Source: Actinophytocola sp044466355 (GTDB taxonomy: Bacteria > Actinomycetota > Actinomycetes > Mycobacteriales > Pseudonocardiaceae). Taken from it: DNA of 64,000 bases. The stretch spans positions 1,116,001-1,180,000 of the forward strand of contig NZ_JBITMQ010000001.1 of the NCBI RefSeq assembly GCF_044466355.1, in the 5' to 3' direction. The notes below the pieces were generated by a model, which made no database searches, was not told the DNA's origin, and saw nothing but the letters and a program-made list of their open reading frames with translations. Below are positions 8,526-18,698 of the stretch, one piece after another; the first letter of the stretch is position 1, and each line of letters begins with the position of its first letter. The position numbers were made by a program, and so were the translations under genes.

Positions 8526-11500
8526 GTGGTGCGCCGAAAATTGTGGCGTGGCGGCGCGGTCGTCGCGCTCGCGGTCGCGCTGGCCGCGAGTGTGGTGTCC
8601 GGCGTGGAACCGGTGGCGGTGGCGCAACAGGGCGCCCGCGCCGACCGAGGTGAGCCGGTGTCCGTGACGCTGGTCAGCGGGGACCGGGTGGAGCTGTGGG
8701 GGAGCGGTGCCTCGGCGCCGCTGCGGATCGAGCCCGTGGTACGCACACACCCGGTGCCGTTCCAGGACTTCTGGCACGACGGCGACCGGTACGTGGTGCC
8801 CGGTGACGCGGCTCGGCTGGTGACCAGTGGCGTGCTGGACCGCGAGCTGTTCAACGTCACCGGGTTGATCAGGCAGCGCTACGACGACGCGCACACCTCG
8901 GCCGTGCCGCTGCTGGTCGAGCACGCCGACGCCCGGGCGCGGGCCGCCGTGCCCGCGGGCGCGTCGGTGCGGCGGACGCTGCCGGAGCTGAACCTGACCG
9001 CGCTGGACCAGAAGAAGTCCGCCACCAAGGCGTTCTACGACGGGCTGACCGGCACGGCCAGGGCCCGAGGAACCGACGGGGTGCGGAAGGTCTGGCTGAA
9101 CAAGCGGGTCCGGGCCACCCTCGACGAGAGCGTGCCGCAGGTCGGTGCGCCGACCGCCTGGCAGAGTGGGATGACCGGTGCCGGGGTGCGGGTGGCCGTG
9201 CTGGACACCGGCATCGACACCGACCACCCCGACCTGACCGGCAAGACCGCCGTCAGCAAGGACTTCACCGGGACCGGCGGGGTCGAGGACGGGCACGGGC
9301 ACGGCACCCACGTCGCGTCGATCATCACCGGGACGGGTGCCGCGTCGGGCGGGCAGTACCGGGGCGTCGCGCCGGACGTGTCCCTCGCGGTCGGCAAGGT
9401 GCTCGACGACAGCGGCTGGGGCACCGACGACGGCGTGCTCGCCGGGATGCGCTGGGCGGCCGCCGAATCCGGCGCGAAGGTCGTCAACATGAGCCTGGGC
9501 AGCGAGCCCACTGACGGCCAGGACCCGATGTCGCTGGCGGTCAACGAGCTGAGCCGCCAGTACGGGACGCTGTTCGTGATCTCCGCGGGCAACTACGGGG
9601 GTGGACCGGTCCGTGTCCTCCCCGGCGACCGCGGACGACGCGCTCACCGTCGGCAGCGTGTCGAAGCAGGACGAGCTGAGCGACTTCTCCAGCCGCGGTC
9701 CCCGGATCGGCGACGGCGCGGCCAAGCCCGAGATCAGCGCACCGGGCGGGGGCATCGTGGCGGCCCGGCCCGCGGACGTGCCGGCGCTGGGCGAACCGGT
9801 GGGCGATGGCTACCAGAAACTCGACGGCACCTCGATGGCCGCGCCGCATGTGGCCGGTGCGGCCGCGATCCTCGCCCAGCAGCACCCGGACTGGCGCGGG
9901 CCCATGCTGAAGTCGGCGCTGGTCAGCAGCGCGCGGGAGATCCCGGGCGCGGGTGTGTTCGGGGTCGGCGCCGGTCGGCTCGACCTGGCGCGGGCGACCG
10001 CGACCCCGGTCGTCGCCACCGCCTCGGTGTCGGCGTACCTGCCGTGGCCGAACACCGGGTCGCAGGAACGCAGGACGGTCACGTGGACCAACACCGGTGA
10101 CACGCCGGTCACCCTGGCGCTGAGTGCCGACCTCGTCGACGAGAAGGGGCAGCCCGCCCCGGCGGGCCTGGTCACCCTGGCCCAGAACGGCGTGACCGTG
10201 CCCGCCGGTGGCAGCGTGCCGGTCGAGGTGCTCGTCACCGGCCAGGAGGGCCGGACCGGGACCTACTCCGGGGTGCTCGTCGCGGCCAACGCCGACGGCA
10301 CGGTGCGCACCCGTACCGCGATCTCGGTGTACCAGCAGGAACAACGGCACACGTTCACACCGAACCTGTTGGACCGCAACGGCGCCGAACCCGTGGCCGA
10401 CGGGCGATCGATCGCGTACATCCTCGACCTCGAGGCCGACAAGTGGTACATCGTCCTTTCGGGCGAGACGGTCACCCTGCCCCGCGGCCGGTACGCCGTG
10501 CACGCCGCGATCGTCACGGACGAGCCGGGCATGGAGTCGTCCATCACGATGGTCAGTCATCCCGAGCTGAACCTGGACCGGGACGTCACGCAGGTGTTCG
10601 ACGCCCGGATCGGCCAACCGGTCGTCGCCGAGCCGGACAACGCCGACGCCCGGGGCGGAACCCACTCGCTGTACGCGATGTCCCGGGTCGAGACCTGCGG
10701 CTGCCTGACCGCGATCATCTACGACGGCGACGCCCGGTTCGAGCCGATGTACGCGGCGACCCTGCCTGGCACGGCGTCGGACGCGTACGCGCTCGCCCAC
10801 GCCCGCCGCGCCACCGAACCCGACCTGCAGATGGTGGCCGACGACGGGCAGCCGTTCGACGTCAACCTGCAGGCGCTGTTCAGCACGCCGCCGACCGAGG
10901 AGGCCACGCTCACCGCGGTCTACGGCGGGGCGGGCACGCCGGAGGACCTGGCGAAGATCGACGCCACCGGCAAGCTCGTGGTGGTCGAGTTCGACCCGAA
11001 CCTCGGCCGGGAGGAGTGGCTGCGGCGCGGCGTGAACATCGCCGAGGCGGGCGGCAAGCTGGGCATGTTCCGGTTCGTCGAGCAGGGCGCCACGCCGCTG
11101 CCGCCTGGCGAACCGGTCGAAGGTGAGCCGGTGCCGACCTTCTACGGCAGGGACGGCAACGGCACCGTGGACCGGCTGGTCGAGCTGGTCAAGCGCGGCG
11201 AGACCACGGTCAGGTACGCCAGCAGAGCGGCCACGGAACTGCGCTACGAGCTGATCCACGGCGTGGAGCGGCAGGTCACCGCCCCGGTGATCTACCGGCC
11301 GAGCACCAGCGACCTGGCTTCGATGCGTGCGGCGTACCACGACAACGCGCCGAACCTGGTGGGCTTCGTCGGGTTCGGCAAGCTGTTCGGCCGCTATGTC
11401 GGCACCGGCTTGTACGCGCGGACAGCGGCCCAGCAGGAGCGGGTGGAGTACTTCACTCCGACCGAGTGGGAACTGGAGGCGGCCACGCGCCCGACTGTGC

Positions 11501-12234
11501 TGGTCGACAGCGTGACGCTCGCCACGGGCCACCCGCCTGCCAGGATCGCATGGAACAAGGCGGTCATCGGCCCGACACTGCGTGGCACCACGATCAACAA
11601 CCTCGGCGAGCAGCCACACCCGTGGTCCTGGCGCTACGACGGCATGCTCAGCGTCAAGCTGCCGGTGTACGGCGACGCCGCGGGCCGCCCTCGCATGGCC
11701 GACCCGTTCACCAACGCCACCAGTTCGGTGACCGTGTACCGCGACGACGTCGAACTCGGCACCTCGCCGGTGACCGACGTCGTCGAGTACCCGGTGCCGG
11801 ACCAGGAGTCGTCCTACCGCGTGGTTGCGGACGCGAAACGGTCCGGCGCGGACTGGACACTGTCCACGGTGGTCACCGCGGAGTGGGTCTTCCGCTCCTC
11901 GGCGGCCGGTGACGGCAAGGCACTGCCGATGCTGACCACCCGGTTCGCCCCGGCGGTCGACGTGCGCAACCGGGCACCCGGCGACTGCCGGTTCTCGTTC
12001 CCCGCGTACGTGGAGCGGCAGGACGGCCCGGCGCGGATCACCGCGCTGTCGGTGGACGTCTCCTACGACGACGGGACGACGTGGCGCCCGGCCGACGTCA
12101 GCCGTACCGACGACCACTGGACGGTGACCGTGCGTCACCCGAAGAGCGGCTACGCCTCGCTGCGGACCCGCACCTCGGACGCGGACGGGAACCGGCTGAC
12201 GCAAACGATCGTCCGCGCCTACCAGATCGGCTGA
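8526..12234 (+). pseudogene. Second S8 serine peptidase, interrupted by a one-base frameshift
   Basis: Joined across a frameshift this encodes about 1235 aa: a signal peptide, a propeptide, Asp227 in VAVLDTGID, His in HGHGTHVAS, Asn in FVISAGNYG and Ser in LDGTSMAAPHV, then a long beta-rich C-terminus ending IVRAYQIG. Reading switches frame at a run of five G (9597-9601). Removing one G restores an unbroken protein right at the oxyanion Asn. Because the rest of the frame is intact to 12234 and other one-base indels occur in this assembly, a sequencing error is more likely than decay. Start: GTG 8526 or, with better spacing to GGAGGAG (8517-8523), GTG 8529. It is divergent from the S8 gene at 5107. 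Confidence 0.8.
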
Positions 12235-12510
12235 ACACACCGCGAGTCGCGTTCCCCGGCACACCGAGTTGTGGGGGGGGGGGGGGGGGGGGGGGGGGTT
12301 GTAAAACAAAACCACAAGATTGGGGGGGGGGCGTGGGGGGGGGGTGGGTGGTGTNNNNNNNNNNCAACCGCCCCCCCCCCGCCACCCCCCTCCCTAAACC
12401 CCCCCGGGCCGCCCCCCCCCCGCCCCCCGTTGTGGGGGTTGGGGGGGGGGGGCCCCCCCCCCCCCCCCCACAACTCACTATGCGTGGGGGCGCGACTCGC
12501 GGGGTTTGTG
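12234..12510. repeat. Hairpin repeat copy with collapsed centre (10-N gap, poly-G/poly-C)
   Basis: The left part (12234-12271: CGCGAGTCGCG ... CACACCGAGTTG) and right part (12469-12500: ACAACTC ... GCGTG ... GCGCGACTCGCGG) match the arms of the inverted repeat at 54463-54640. Between them the sequence is not biological. It has a run of 26 G (12273-12298), ten N (12355-12364) and long C and G runs, as produced by failed two-colour sequencing reads at contig ends. No gene can be called from 12235 to 12616. Confidence 0.75.
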
Positions 12511-12616
12511 CGTGTTGGCGCTGGCTCGATCGGGTTGACGAGCACGACCTCGGCCGAACTGGAAATGTACGCTTCGTCGTTCGGCCTGCTCCGCCGCGAC
12601 TGGTGGTGGCAATCGG

Positions 12617-14047
12617 ATGAGGTGGCCTTTGGTGACGGACGCTGTGCGGGCACGCCGGGTCGTGCCCGCGCGGGTCCGCATCATGGGCTGGATGCTGCTC
12701 CTCATGGCGATCGTCCTGGTCACGGTGACACTCGTGACCAGGACGTTGCTCATGCAGCGGATCGACGCGGACGTCACGTCGGCGCTCGAGCAGGAGGCGG
12801 GCGAGCTGAGCCGCGTGGCGCGGGCCGGGGTGGACCGGGCGACGCGGCAGCCGTTCCGCAACGTGCGGGAGCTGCTGTTCAACCACCTCCAGCGCCAGCA
12901 CCCGGACGACGACGAGGTGATCGTGGGCTGGGTGGCGCCGGGGGAGGTCCTCGCACAGGACCGCGCCGAGCCGTTCGGCCTGGCCACGCGTCCCGACGTG
13001 CTCGACCCGATCCTGGCCTCCGACGCGACCAGCGGGAGCACCCGGACCGACGCCGGAGAAATGCGGTGGATCAAGGTCGAGGTGACCGGGCGGGCGGGGG
13101 ACCGGGGCGCGTACGTCGTCGGCTACCTCGTGGACCGCGACCGCGTCGAGATCGACAACACCATCCAGACGCTCGTCGTGGTGAGCGCGGCCGGTCTCGT
13201 GGTGGCGGCGCTCGTCGCGTGGGTGGTGGCGGGCCGGATCCTCGCTCCGGTCCGGCTCGTGCGGCGCGCGGCCGCCGAGATCACCGAGCGGGACCTGACC
13301 CAGCGCATCCCGGTGGCGGGCCGCGACGACATCGCCGCGCTCGCGTCGCAGTTCAACTCCATGCTCGACCGGCTGGAACAGGCGTTCGCCACGCAGCGGC
13401 GGTTCGTCGACGACGCGAGCCACGAGCTGCGCACCCCGATCACGATCGTGCGCGGCCACCTGGAACTGATGGGCGACGACCCGGCCGAGCGGGCCGCGGT
13501 GGTGCGGTTGTGCACCGACGAGCTGGACCGCATGGGCCGGATCGTGGCGGACCTGCTGATGCTGGCGAAGGCGGAACGCCCGGACTTCGTGCGGCCGGAG
13601 CCGGTCGAGGTGGCCGAGCTGACCACCGACCTCTACGCGAAGTGCCGGGCGCTGGGCGACCGCGCGTGGCGGCTGCCGTCGATCGGCGAGTGCACCGCCC
13701 ACCTCGACCCGCAGCGCGTCACGCAGGCGGTGGTGCAGCTGGCGCAGAACGCCGTCCAGCACACGGCCTCCGGCGACGAGATCCAGATCGGGTCGTCCTG
13801 CCGCGACGGCCGCGTGTCGTTCTGGATCACCGACCGCGGCCCGGGTGTCCCGGCGGCCGACCGCGAGGTCATCTTCGGCCGCTTCACCCGGGGCTCGACG
13901 GGCGGCGCCGCCGGACACCGCGTCGGCGCCGGTCTTGGCCTCGCGATCGTCCGTGCCATCGCGGAGGCCCACGGCGGTACCGTCCGGCTCACGTCACCGG
14001 AGGGCGGGGGCGCGACGTTCGCGCTGGACCTGCCGGACCAGTCGTAG
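12617..14047 (+). CDS. Membrane sensor histidine kinase
   Basis: This protein has about 476 aa. Two membrane helices (about residues 23-44 and 188-208) flank an extracytoplasmic sensor region of some 140 residues. They are followed by a HAMP linker, a HisKA dimer helix with the phospho-His in DDASHELRTPITIV, and an ATPase domain with N-box QLAQNAVQHT, DRGPGVP and GAGLGLAIVRAI. The stimulus is unknown. The usual partner response regulator is not seen. It would normally lie directly upstream, where the assembly gap is, so it may be missing from the assembly, although the space between the subtilase and the gap shows only repeat. ATG 12617 is the longest start; GTG 12632 is an alternative. Confidence 0.85.
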   Translation: MRWPLVTDAVRARRVVPARVRIMGWMLLLMAIVLVTVTLVTRTLLMQRIDADVTSALEQEAGELSRVARAGVDRATRQPFRNVRELLFNHLQRQHPDDDEVIVGWVAPGEVLAQDRAEPFGLATRPDVLDPILASDATSGSTRTDAGEMRWIKVEVTGRAGDRGAYVVGYLVDRDRVEIDNTIQTLVVVSAAGLVVAALVAWVVAGRILAPVRLVRRAAAEITERDLTQRIPVAGRDDIAALASQFNSMLDRLEQAFATQRRFVDDASHELRTPITIVRGHLELMGDDPAERAAVVRLCTDELDRMGRIVADLLMLAKAERPDFVRPEPVEVAELTTDLYAKCRALGDRAWRLPSIGECTAHLDPQRVTQAVVQLAQNAVQHTASGDEIQIGSSCRDGRVSFWITDRGPGVPAADREVIFGRFTRGSTGGAAGHRVGAGLGLAIVRAIAEAHGGTVRLTSPEGGGATFALDLPDQS

Positions 14048-14096
14048 GGTCGCCGCCGGGGTGGCCCGGCCGCGCGGGCCGGGCCACTCGCCGACC

Positions 14097-14847
14097 TCAG
14101 GTCGCGTCGCCCGCCGACACCCGGGCGCCCTGCTTGGCGGCGGCCACCTTCTCGTCGAGCCGGCCCTCCCACGGGTCGAGCCCCGTCTCGTACTCGTCGT
14201 GGCGGCGCCACCACTCGTACGCCCTGCCCTGCGGGTGGCCCTCCGGCGAGTCCTCCCAGTCCTCCTGCCTGCCGAGCGCGGTGAGGTCGAGGTAGCTCCA
14301 CGTGCTGCCCAGCGCCTCGTCGCCGCGGTGGTTGAGGAAGTACGTGCGGTACACCCGGTCACCGTCCCGGATGAACGCGTTGGTGCCGTGCCACTCGTCC
14401 ACACCGAAGTCGACGTCGAAGCTGTCGGTGATCGAGTACCAGGGCGCACTCCACCCCATCTCGGCCTTCAGCCGCTGGATGTCCCGCTGTGGCGCGCGGG
14501 ACACCCGCGCGTACGTGGTGTCCCGGGCGTTCAGGTGTGCCAGGTGCGCGACCTGGTCGGCCATCAGCGAGCAGCCGACACAGCCGCGCTCCGGCCAGCC
14601 GTGCACGCCCGGCTCGAAGAAGAACCGGTAGACGACCAGCTGGCGGCGGCCCTCGAACAGGTCCAGCATGCGCACCTGCCCGTCCGGGCCGTCGAACCGG
14701 TAGTCCTTCTCCACCGGCGTCCACGGCATCCGCCTGCGTTCGGCGGCCAGCGCGTCGTGCGCCCTGGTCAGCTCCTTCTCCCTTCGCCAGCAGCTGCCTG
14801 CGTGCGTCCTCCCATTCCTGGGCAGGGACGATCCTCGACGCCTTCAT
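14097..14847 (-). pseudogene. DUF899 thioredoxin-like protein, frameshifted
   Basis: Two frames joined give one DUF899 protein of about 249 aa. MKASRIVPAQEWEDARRQLL begins at 14847; after the frame change KELTRAHDAL leads into MPWTPVEKDYRF and the family core with FFEPGVHGWPERGCVGCS and the aromatic W-S-Y-L-D-L segment. The switch lies at a CCC run (14780-14782; GGG on the coding strand), where one extra base breaks the frame, so a sequencing error is likely. Without correction the visible frame starts at 14729. The start is 27 bp after the ECF sigma stop, so both probably form one transcript. DUF899 proteins have a thioredoxin-like fold of uncertain function. Confidence 0.8.
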
Positions 14848-14874
14848 CGTGCGTTTCCTCTCGATCTTCCGGGA

Positions 14875-15897
14875 CTACGCCGGCAACCGGGCGGGGAGGC
14901 CGGCAGCGATGACGAAGCGCGCGTCGTGGAAGTTGACCGCGCGCGAGAACCGGCCGTCGACGAGCGTCAGCACCCACAGACCACCGGCCACGAGGGCACC
15001 GGACTCGTCGCGGCGGTAGGTGGCCATGGCCGGTTCGCCGTTGGACCGGGTGGGCAGCGCCCGGTAGTCCCCGGCGAACGCGTTCCGCTCCAGGAACGGC
15101 AGGCACACGTGCACGCCCTTGAACCACACGGGGTGCGGCACGGCCTCCAGGCTGAAGTCGTCGTGGATGACGGAGCGGATGGCGGCGGCGTCCCCGGCCT
15201 CGAACGCCGCCACGTAACGGTCGAGCAGCGCACGTTCCGCCGCCAGGTCCGGCGCGGACGACCGCTGGTCGGCCAGATCCAGCTCGTCAAACCGGCTGCG
15301 GGCCCGCTGCAGGAGGCTCTTCACCGCCGCGACGCTGATGTCGAGCGTCTCCGCGATCTCGGCGGCCGACCACGACAGCACCTCCCGCAGCAGGAACGCC
15401 GCCCGTTGCCGCACCGGCAGGTACTGGAGCGCCGCGATCAACGCCAGCCGCACCGACTCCCGCATCACGACCAGCTCGCCCGGGTCGCTGTCCCGGTGGC
15501 CCAGCGCCGCGTCGGGCAGCGGTTCGAGCCACGCGATCGACTCGTCGGTGTGGATGGCGGTGTCCGGGTCGGTCGCCGGCGCGCCGAGCCCGGCGGGCAG
15601 CACCCGCCTGCTCCGGTGGTGCAGGGCGGTGATGCAGGTGTTGGTCGCGATCCGGTACAGCCACGTCTTCAGGGAGGAGCGCCCCTCGAACCCCGCCATG
15701 CCGCGTACTGCCCGCAGGTAGGTCTCCTGCACCGCGTCCTCGGCGTCCTGGTACGAGCCCGTCATCCGGTAGCAGTGCGCGACCAGCCCGTCGCGGAACC
15801 TGCCGAACTCGTCGTGCAGCCGCACACCGCTCTCCGGTGAGATCGCCTCTGAGGACACGTCGTACTCCTGCCTGCCCGTCGGTCCGGGCTCCTTCAT
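14875..15897 (-). CDS. ECF-type RNA polymerase sigma factor with C-terminal SnoaL-like domain
   Basis: This 340-aa protein has region 2 (residues 25-95; AHCYRMTGSYQDAEDAVQET, then FEGRSSLKTWLYRIATNTC), a linker, and region 4 (about 150-205; LPVRQRAAFLLREVLSWSAAEIAETL), followed by a domain of about 120 residues beginning LLDRYVAAFEAGD that fits the SnoaL/NTF2-like fold. This layout is that of ECF sigma factors that use the fused domain in place of a separate anti-sigma (the SigG/SigX5 type). No anti-sigma gene is adjacent. It is followed by the DUF899 gene, a plausible target or partner. Start ATG 15897; an internal start is possible. Confidence 0.88.
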   Translation of the reverse strand: MKEPGPTGRQEYDVSSEAISPESGVRLHDEFGRFRDGLVAHCYRMTGSYQDAEDAVQETYLRAVRGMAGFEGRSSLKTWLYRIATNTCITALHHRSRRVLPAGLGAPATDPDTAIHTDESIAWLEPLPDAALGHRDSDPGELVVMRESVRLALIAALQYLPVRQRAAFLLREVLSWSAAEIAETLDISVAAVKSLLQRARSRFDELDLADQRSSAPDLAAERALLDRYVAAFEAGDAAAIRSVIHDDFSLEAVPHPVWFKGVHVCLPFLERNAFAGDYRALPTRSNGEPAMATYRRDESGALVAGGLWVLTLVDGRFSRAVNFHDARFVIAAGLPARLPA

Positions 15898-15926
15898 TGG
15901 ACATCGTGCGCGGGGAAAAGGAATCG

Positions 15927-16493
15927 CTACGGCGCCCGCGGGTCGCGGCCGAGCGCGGCCAGCAGCCGCTCGGCGACCGGCCGGTCACCCGGCAGGGCGA
16001 CCGGGTCGGCGAACACGCCGCGCCGGGTGTCGTCGTCGAGCACCAGCGGCAGCTCCGCGAGCAGTCCCGCGGCGAGGTCGCCGGGAACGGGCCGGGCGCA
16101 CCCGGCTCCTCGCGCGGCGTCCCACCCGTGGGCGGTCGCCTCGATCGCGCCGACCACGACGAGCTGGCGACACCGCAGCGGCAGGCCGTCGACGTCGACC
16201 GACCGCCTGCCCAGCGGGTCCCGCGCCGCGTCGGTCAGGCACGCCGCCGCGTCGTCGAGCTCGCGACGCAACGTGCCCACCGTGACCGGCCCCGTCGTGG
16301 CGCCGACCGGTTCGGGCACGGCACCGGAGACCAGGGAGGTGGCCAGGAACCGCAGCGACTGCGTCAGGTGCACGAGGACGTCGGCCACGGTCCACCCGGC
16401 ACACGCCGACGGACGACCGAGGTCGGCGAGCGTGATCCGTGCCGCCGACCCGGACGCGTAGTCGAGCGCGGGCGCGAGCAGGTTCCTCGTCAT
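15927..16493 (-). CDS. Maleylpyruvate isomerase-like / TIGR03086-type DinB-fold protein
   Basis: This 188-aa protein shows the opening helix with CAGWTVADVLVHL, characteristic of the mycothiol-dependent maleylpyruvate isomerase N-terminal (DinB-like) fold. The later block RQLVVVGAIEATAHGWDAARG carries a His at the position of a DinB metal ligand. The actual reaction is unknown; many relatives are mycothiol transferases of undefined substrate. The ATG (16493) overlaps the stop of the isocitrate-lyase-like gene by 4 bp, and the MFS transporter lies upstream of that, so it is the last gene of a three-gene operon. Confidence 0.75.
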   Translation of the reverse strand: MTRNLLAPALDYASGSAARITLADLGRPSACAGWTVADVLVHLTQSLRFLATSLVSGAVPEPVGATTGPVTVGTLRRELDDAAACLTDAARDPLGRRSVDVDGLPLRCRQLVVVGAIEATAHGWDAARGAGCARPVPGDLAAGLLAELPLVLDDDTRRGVFADPVALPGDRPVAERLLAALGRDPRAP

Positions 16494-17242
16494 CCGCCCG
16501 TACGCAGCCGCTCGAGGGCGCCGCGCATGGCCGCCAGCCCGCCCATGTAGAAGCGGGGACCGAACGACACCCGCGCCACCCCCAGCGCCGCGAGCCCCGC
16601 CAGGTCGAGGGTGTCGCCGGTGTTGCCGTTGACCGGCCCCACCTCCGCGACCAGCGTGGCGAGGTTGTCGCGGGTCGACCCGCCGACCGGGTACACGCAG
16701 TCCGCGCCCGCCTCCCGGTAGAGGCGGCCGCGCCGGACCGCTTCGGCCAGCCGGTCCTGCTCGGGGATCCCGCTGACCGGCAGGAACACGTCGGTGCGGG
16801 CGTTCACGACGACCGGGACCCCGGCCTTGTCGGCCGCCGCCCGCACCGCGGCGATCCGCTCCGCCTGCTCCTCGGCGACCACCAGCCCCCTGGCCCGGTG
16901 GTCGACGTCCTCGAGGTTGCAGCCGACTGCACCCGCGTCGAGCAGCCGGGCGACGAACTCGTCCGGTTCGAGGCCGTAGCCCGCCTCCGCGTCCATGGTC
17001 ACCGGCACGGGCACGGCGGCGGCGATCCGTGCGGTGGCGGCGAACATCTCCCGCCACGGCGCCTTCTCGCCGTCGTCGTGGCCGAGCACGTCGGCGACGG
17101 CGGCGCTCGACGTCGCCACCACGGGAAACCCCTGCTCGACGACGAGCTCCGCGCTCGCCTCGTCCCAGGCGTTCGGCAGCACAAGCAGCGGACCGTCGTG
17201 CAGTTCGCGCAGCAGGTCGGCGTGTGCTTTGAGGTCGGACAT
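16490..17242 (-). CDS. Isocitrate lyase/PEP mutase superfamily enzyme
   Basis: This 250-aa TIM-barrel protein has the family landmarks LLVLPNAWDEASAELV near the N-terminus, TMDAEAGYG (metal-binding Asp/Glu) at about residue 86, GCNLEDVDH, NARTDVF and the C-terminal VSFGPRFYMGGL segment. It lacks the KKCGH loop of true isocitrate lyases, so it belongs to the phosphonomutase/oxaloacetate-decarboxylase-like branch with unknown substrate. ATG 17242 lies 2 bp after the MFS stop, and its own stop overlaps the next start. The operon order is transporter, PEP-mutase-like enzyme, mycothiol-type enzyme. Its function is unresolved. Confidence 0.82.
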   Translation of the reverse strand: MSDLKAHADLLRELHDGPLLVLPNAWDEASAELVVEQGFPVVATSSAAVADVLGHDDGEKAPWREMFAATARIAAAVPVPVTMDAEAGYGLEPDEFVARLLDAGAVGCNLEDVDHRARGLVVAEEQAERIAAVRAAADKAGVPVVVNARTDVFLPVSGIPEQDRLAEAVRRGRLYREAGADCVYPVGGSTRDNLATLVAEVGPVNGNTGDTLDLAGLAALGVARVSFGPRFYMGGLAAMRGALERLRTGG

Positions 17243-17244
17243 GA

Positions 17245-18624
17245 CTACACCTTTCGTGGGATGACGGCACCGGCCAGCACACCCGCGACCGCGAGGCCCG
17301 CACCGGTCAGGACAGCGGCGGTGAAGCCGTCGGTGAACGCCGCGCTCGACGCGTAGCCCCCGGCCGACGAGAACCCGACGACCAGGACCGCCACCCCGAA
17401 CGCGCCGCCGAGCTGACGCATCGCGCTGAACGCGCCGGACGCCTTCCCGACGAACCGCGGCTCGACGGCGGTCAGCACCGCGGACTGCGCGGCGGGCAGG
17501 CACATCGCGATGCCGGAACCGGAGAGCACCATCGGCACCGCGATCGCCCAGTAGCCGACGTCGGGGTCGGCGACGAGCGCGAGCCAGACCATGGCGACGG
17601 TGTGCAGCCCCAGCCCCGCGACGATGAACGGCCGCTCACCGAACCGGCCGACCAGCCGCCCGGTCCACTGGGGGATGACTGCCGTGGCCAGCCCCCACGG
17701 GACTAGCCCGAGACCCGCCGCCAGCGGCCCGTACCCGAGCCCGGCCTGCAGGAACTGGGCCATGAAGAACACCACGCCCAGCGCCGAGGCCCAGTGGAAG
17801 AAGATCACGACGTTGCCCGCCGAGAACCGGCGGGAGCCGAACAGGTGCAGCGGGAGCATCGGGTGTGCCGCCCGGCGCTGCCACCAGACGAACGCACCGA
17901 GCGCCACCAGCCCGGCCACGCCGGTGCTGAGCACCTCCGCGCTGGTCCAGCCCGCCGTGTTGCCCTGCACCAGCGCCCAGACCAGGCCGAACGAGCCGAC
18001 GGTGACCAACGCCAGGCCGGGCACGTCGATCGCCCGGTCCGGGCCACGGCTCTCCTCGATCCGCGTCACGGCCAGGTAGACGAGCACCGCGCCCAGTGGC
18101 ACGTTCAGCCAGAAGATCCACGGCCAGGAGATGCCCGCCACCACGGCGCCGCCGAACAGCGGCCCCAGCGGTACGGCCACCCCGCTCACGCTCGCGAACA
18201 CACCGAGCGCCCGCGTCCGCAGCTCGGGCGGGAACGCGGCCGCCAGCAGCGCGAGGGCCAGCGGCATGACGAACGCGGCGCCGGCACCCTGCAGTACGCG
18301 CCCGGCGACCAGCGTCGCCACGTTCGGCGCGACCGCGCACGCCAGCGACGCCACCGCGAACACGGTCACCCCGGCCGCGAACACCCGCCGCCGGCCCCAG
18401 CGGTCACCGGCGGTCGCGGCGGTCATGAGCAGGACGGCGAAACTCAGCCCGTAGGCGTTGACCGTCCACTCCAGCTCGGCGACCGAGGCGCCGAGGTCCG
18501 TCCTGATCGCCGTCAGCGCGGTCGCGACGACCAACGCGTCGAGCACGACCATCAACGACGCGATCGACGTGATCGCGAGCACCCACGTCCGCTGTGTCGT
18601 CGGCGTCGCACTGGTGACCACCAC
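17245..18624 (-). CDS. MFS multidrug-type transporter (DHA2 family, 14 TM)
   Basis: This 459-aa membrane protein of the drug:H+ antiporter-2 type has many hydrophobic helices. The A-motif-like loop GDRWGRRRVFAAGV follows helix 2, and GRVLQGAGAAFVMP is a motif-C-like helix 4-5 region. The start is GTG 18624, five bases after AGGAGG (18630-18635 on the + strand); GTG 18621 is also possible. The open frame runs much further upstream but without a start in context. Two enzymes follow directly, so it may export their product or a toxic substrate. There is no regulator next to it. Confidence 0.85.
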   Translation of the reverse strand: MVVTSATPTTQRTWVLAITSIASLMVVLDALVVATALTAIRTDLGASVAELEWTVNAYGLSFAVLLMTAATAGDRWGRRRVFAAGVTVFAVASLACAVAPNVATLVAGRVLQGAGAAFVMPLALALLAAAFPPELRTRALGVFASVSGVAVPLGPLFGGAVVAGISWPWIFWLNVPLGAVLVYLAVTRIEESRGPDRAIDVPGLALVTVGSFGLVWALVQGNTAGWTSAEVLSTGVAGLVALGAFVWWQRRAAHPMLPLHLFGSRRFSAGNVVIFFHWASALGVVFFMAQFLQAGLGYGPLAAGLGLVPWGLATAVIPQWTGRLVGRFGERPFIVAGLGLHTVAMVWLALVADPDVGYWAIAVPMVLSGSGIAMCLPAAQSAVLTAVEPRFVGKASGAFSAMRQLGGAFGVAVLVVGFSSAGGYASSAAFTDGFTAAVLTGAGLAVAGVLAGAVIPRKV

Positions 18625-18698
18625 GGTCTCCTCCTGGCCCGGTCGTCCGTCCACGGAGACTTGGACACCGGCGGCGCGCGGAAGGAATCGGTGGCGGC

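Noticed and set aside
12271..12480. Proteins made only of Gly/Pro runs in both strands
   Set aside because: They arise from poly-G, poly-C and N characters of a sequencing gap, not from DNA of the organism.
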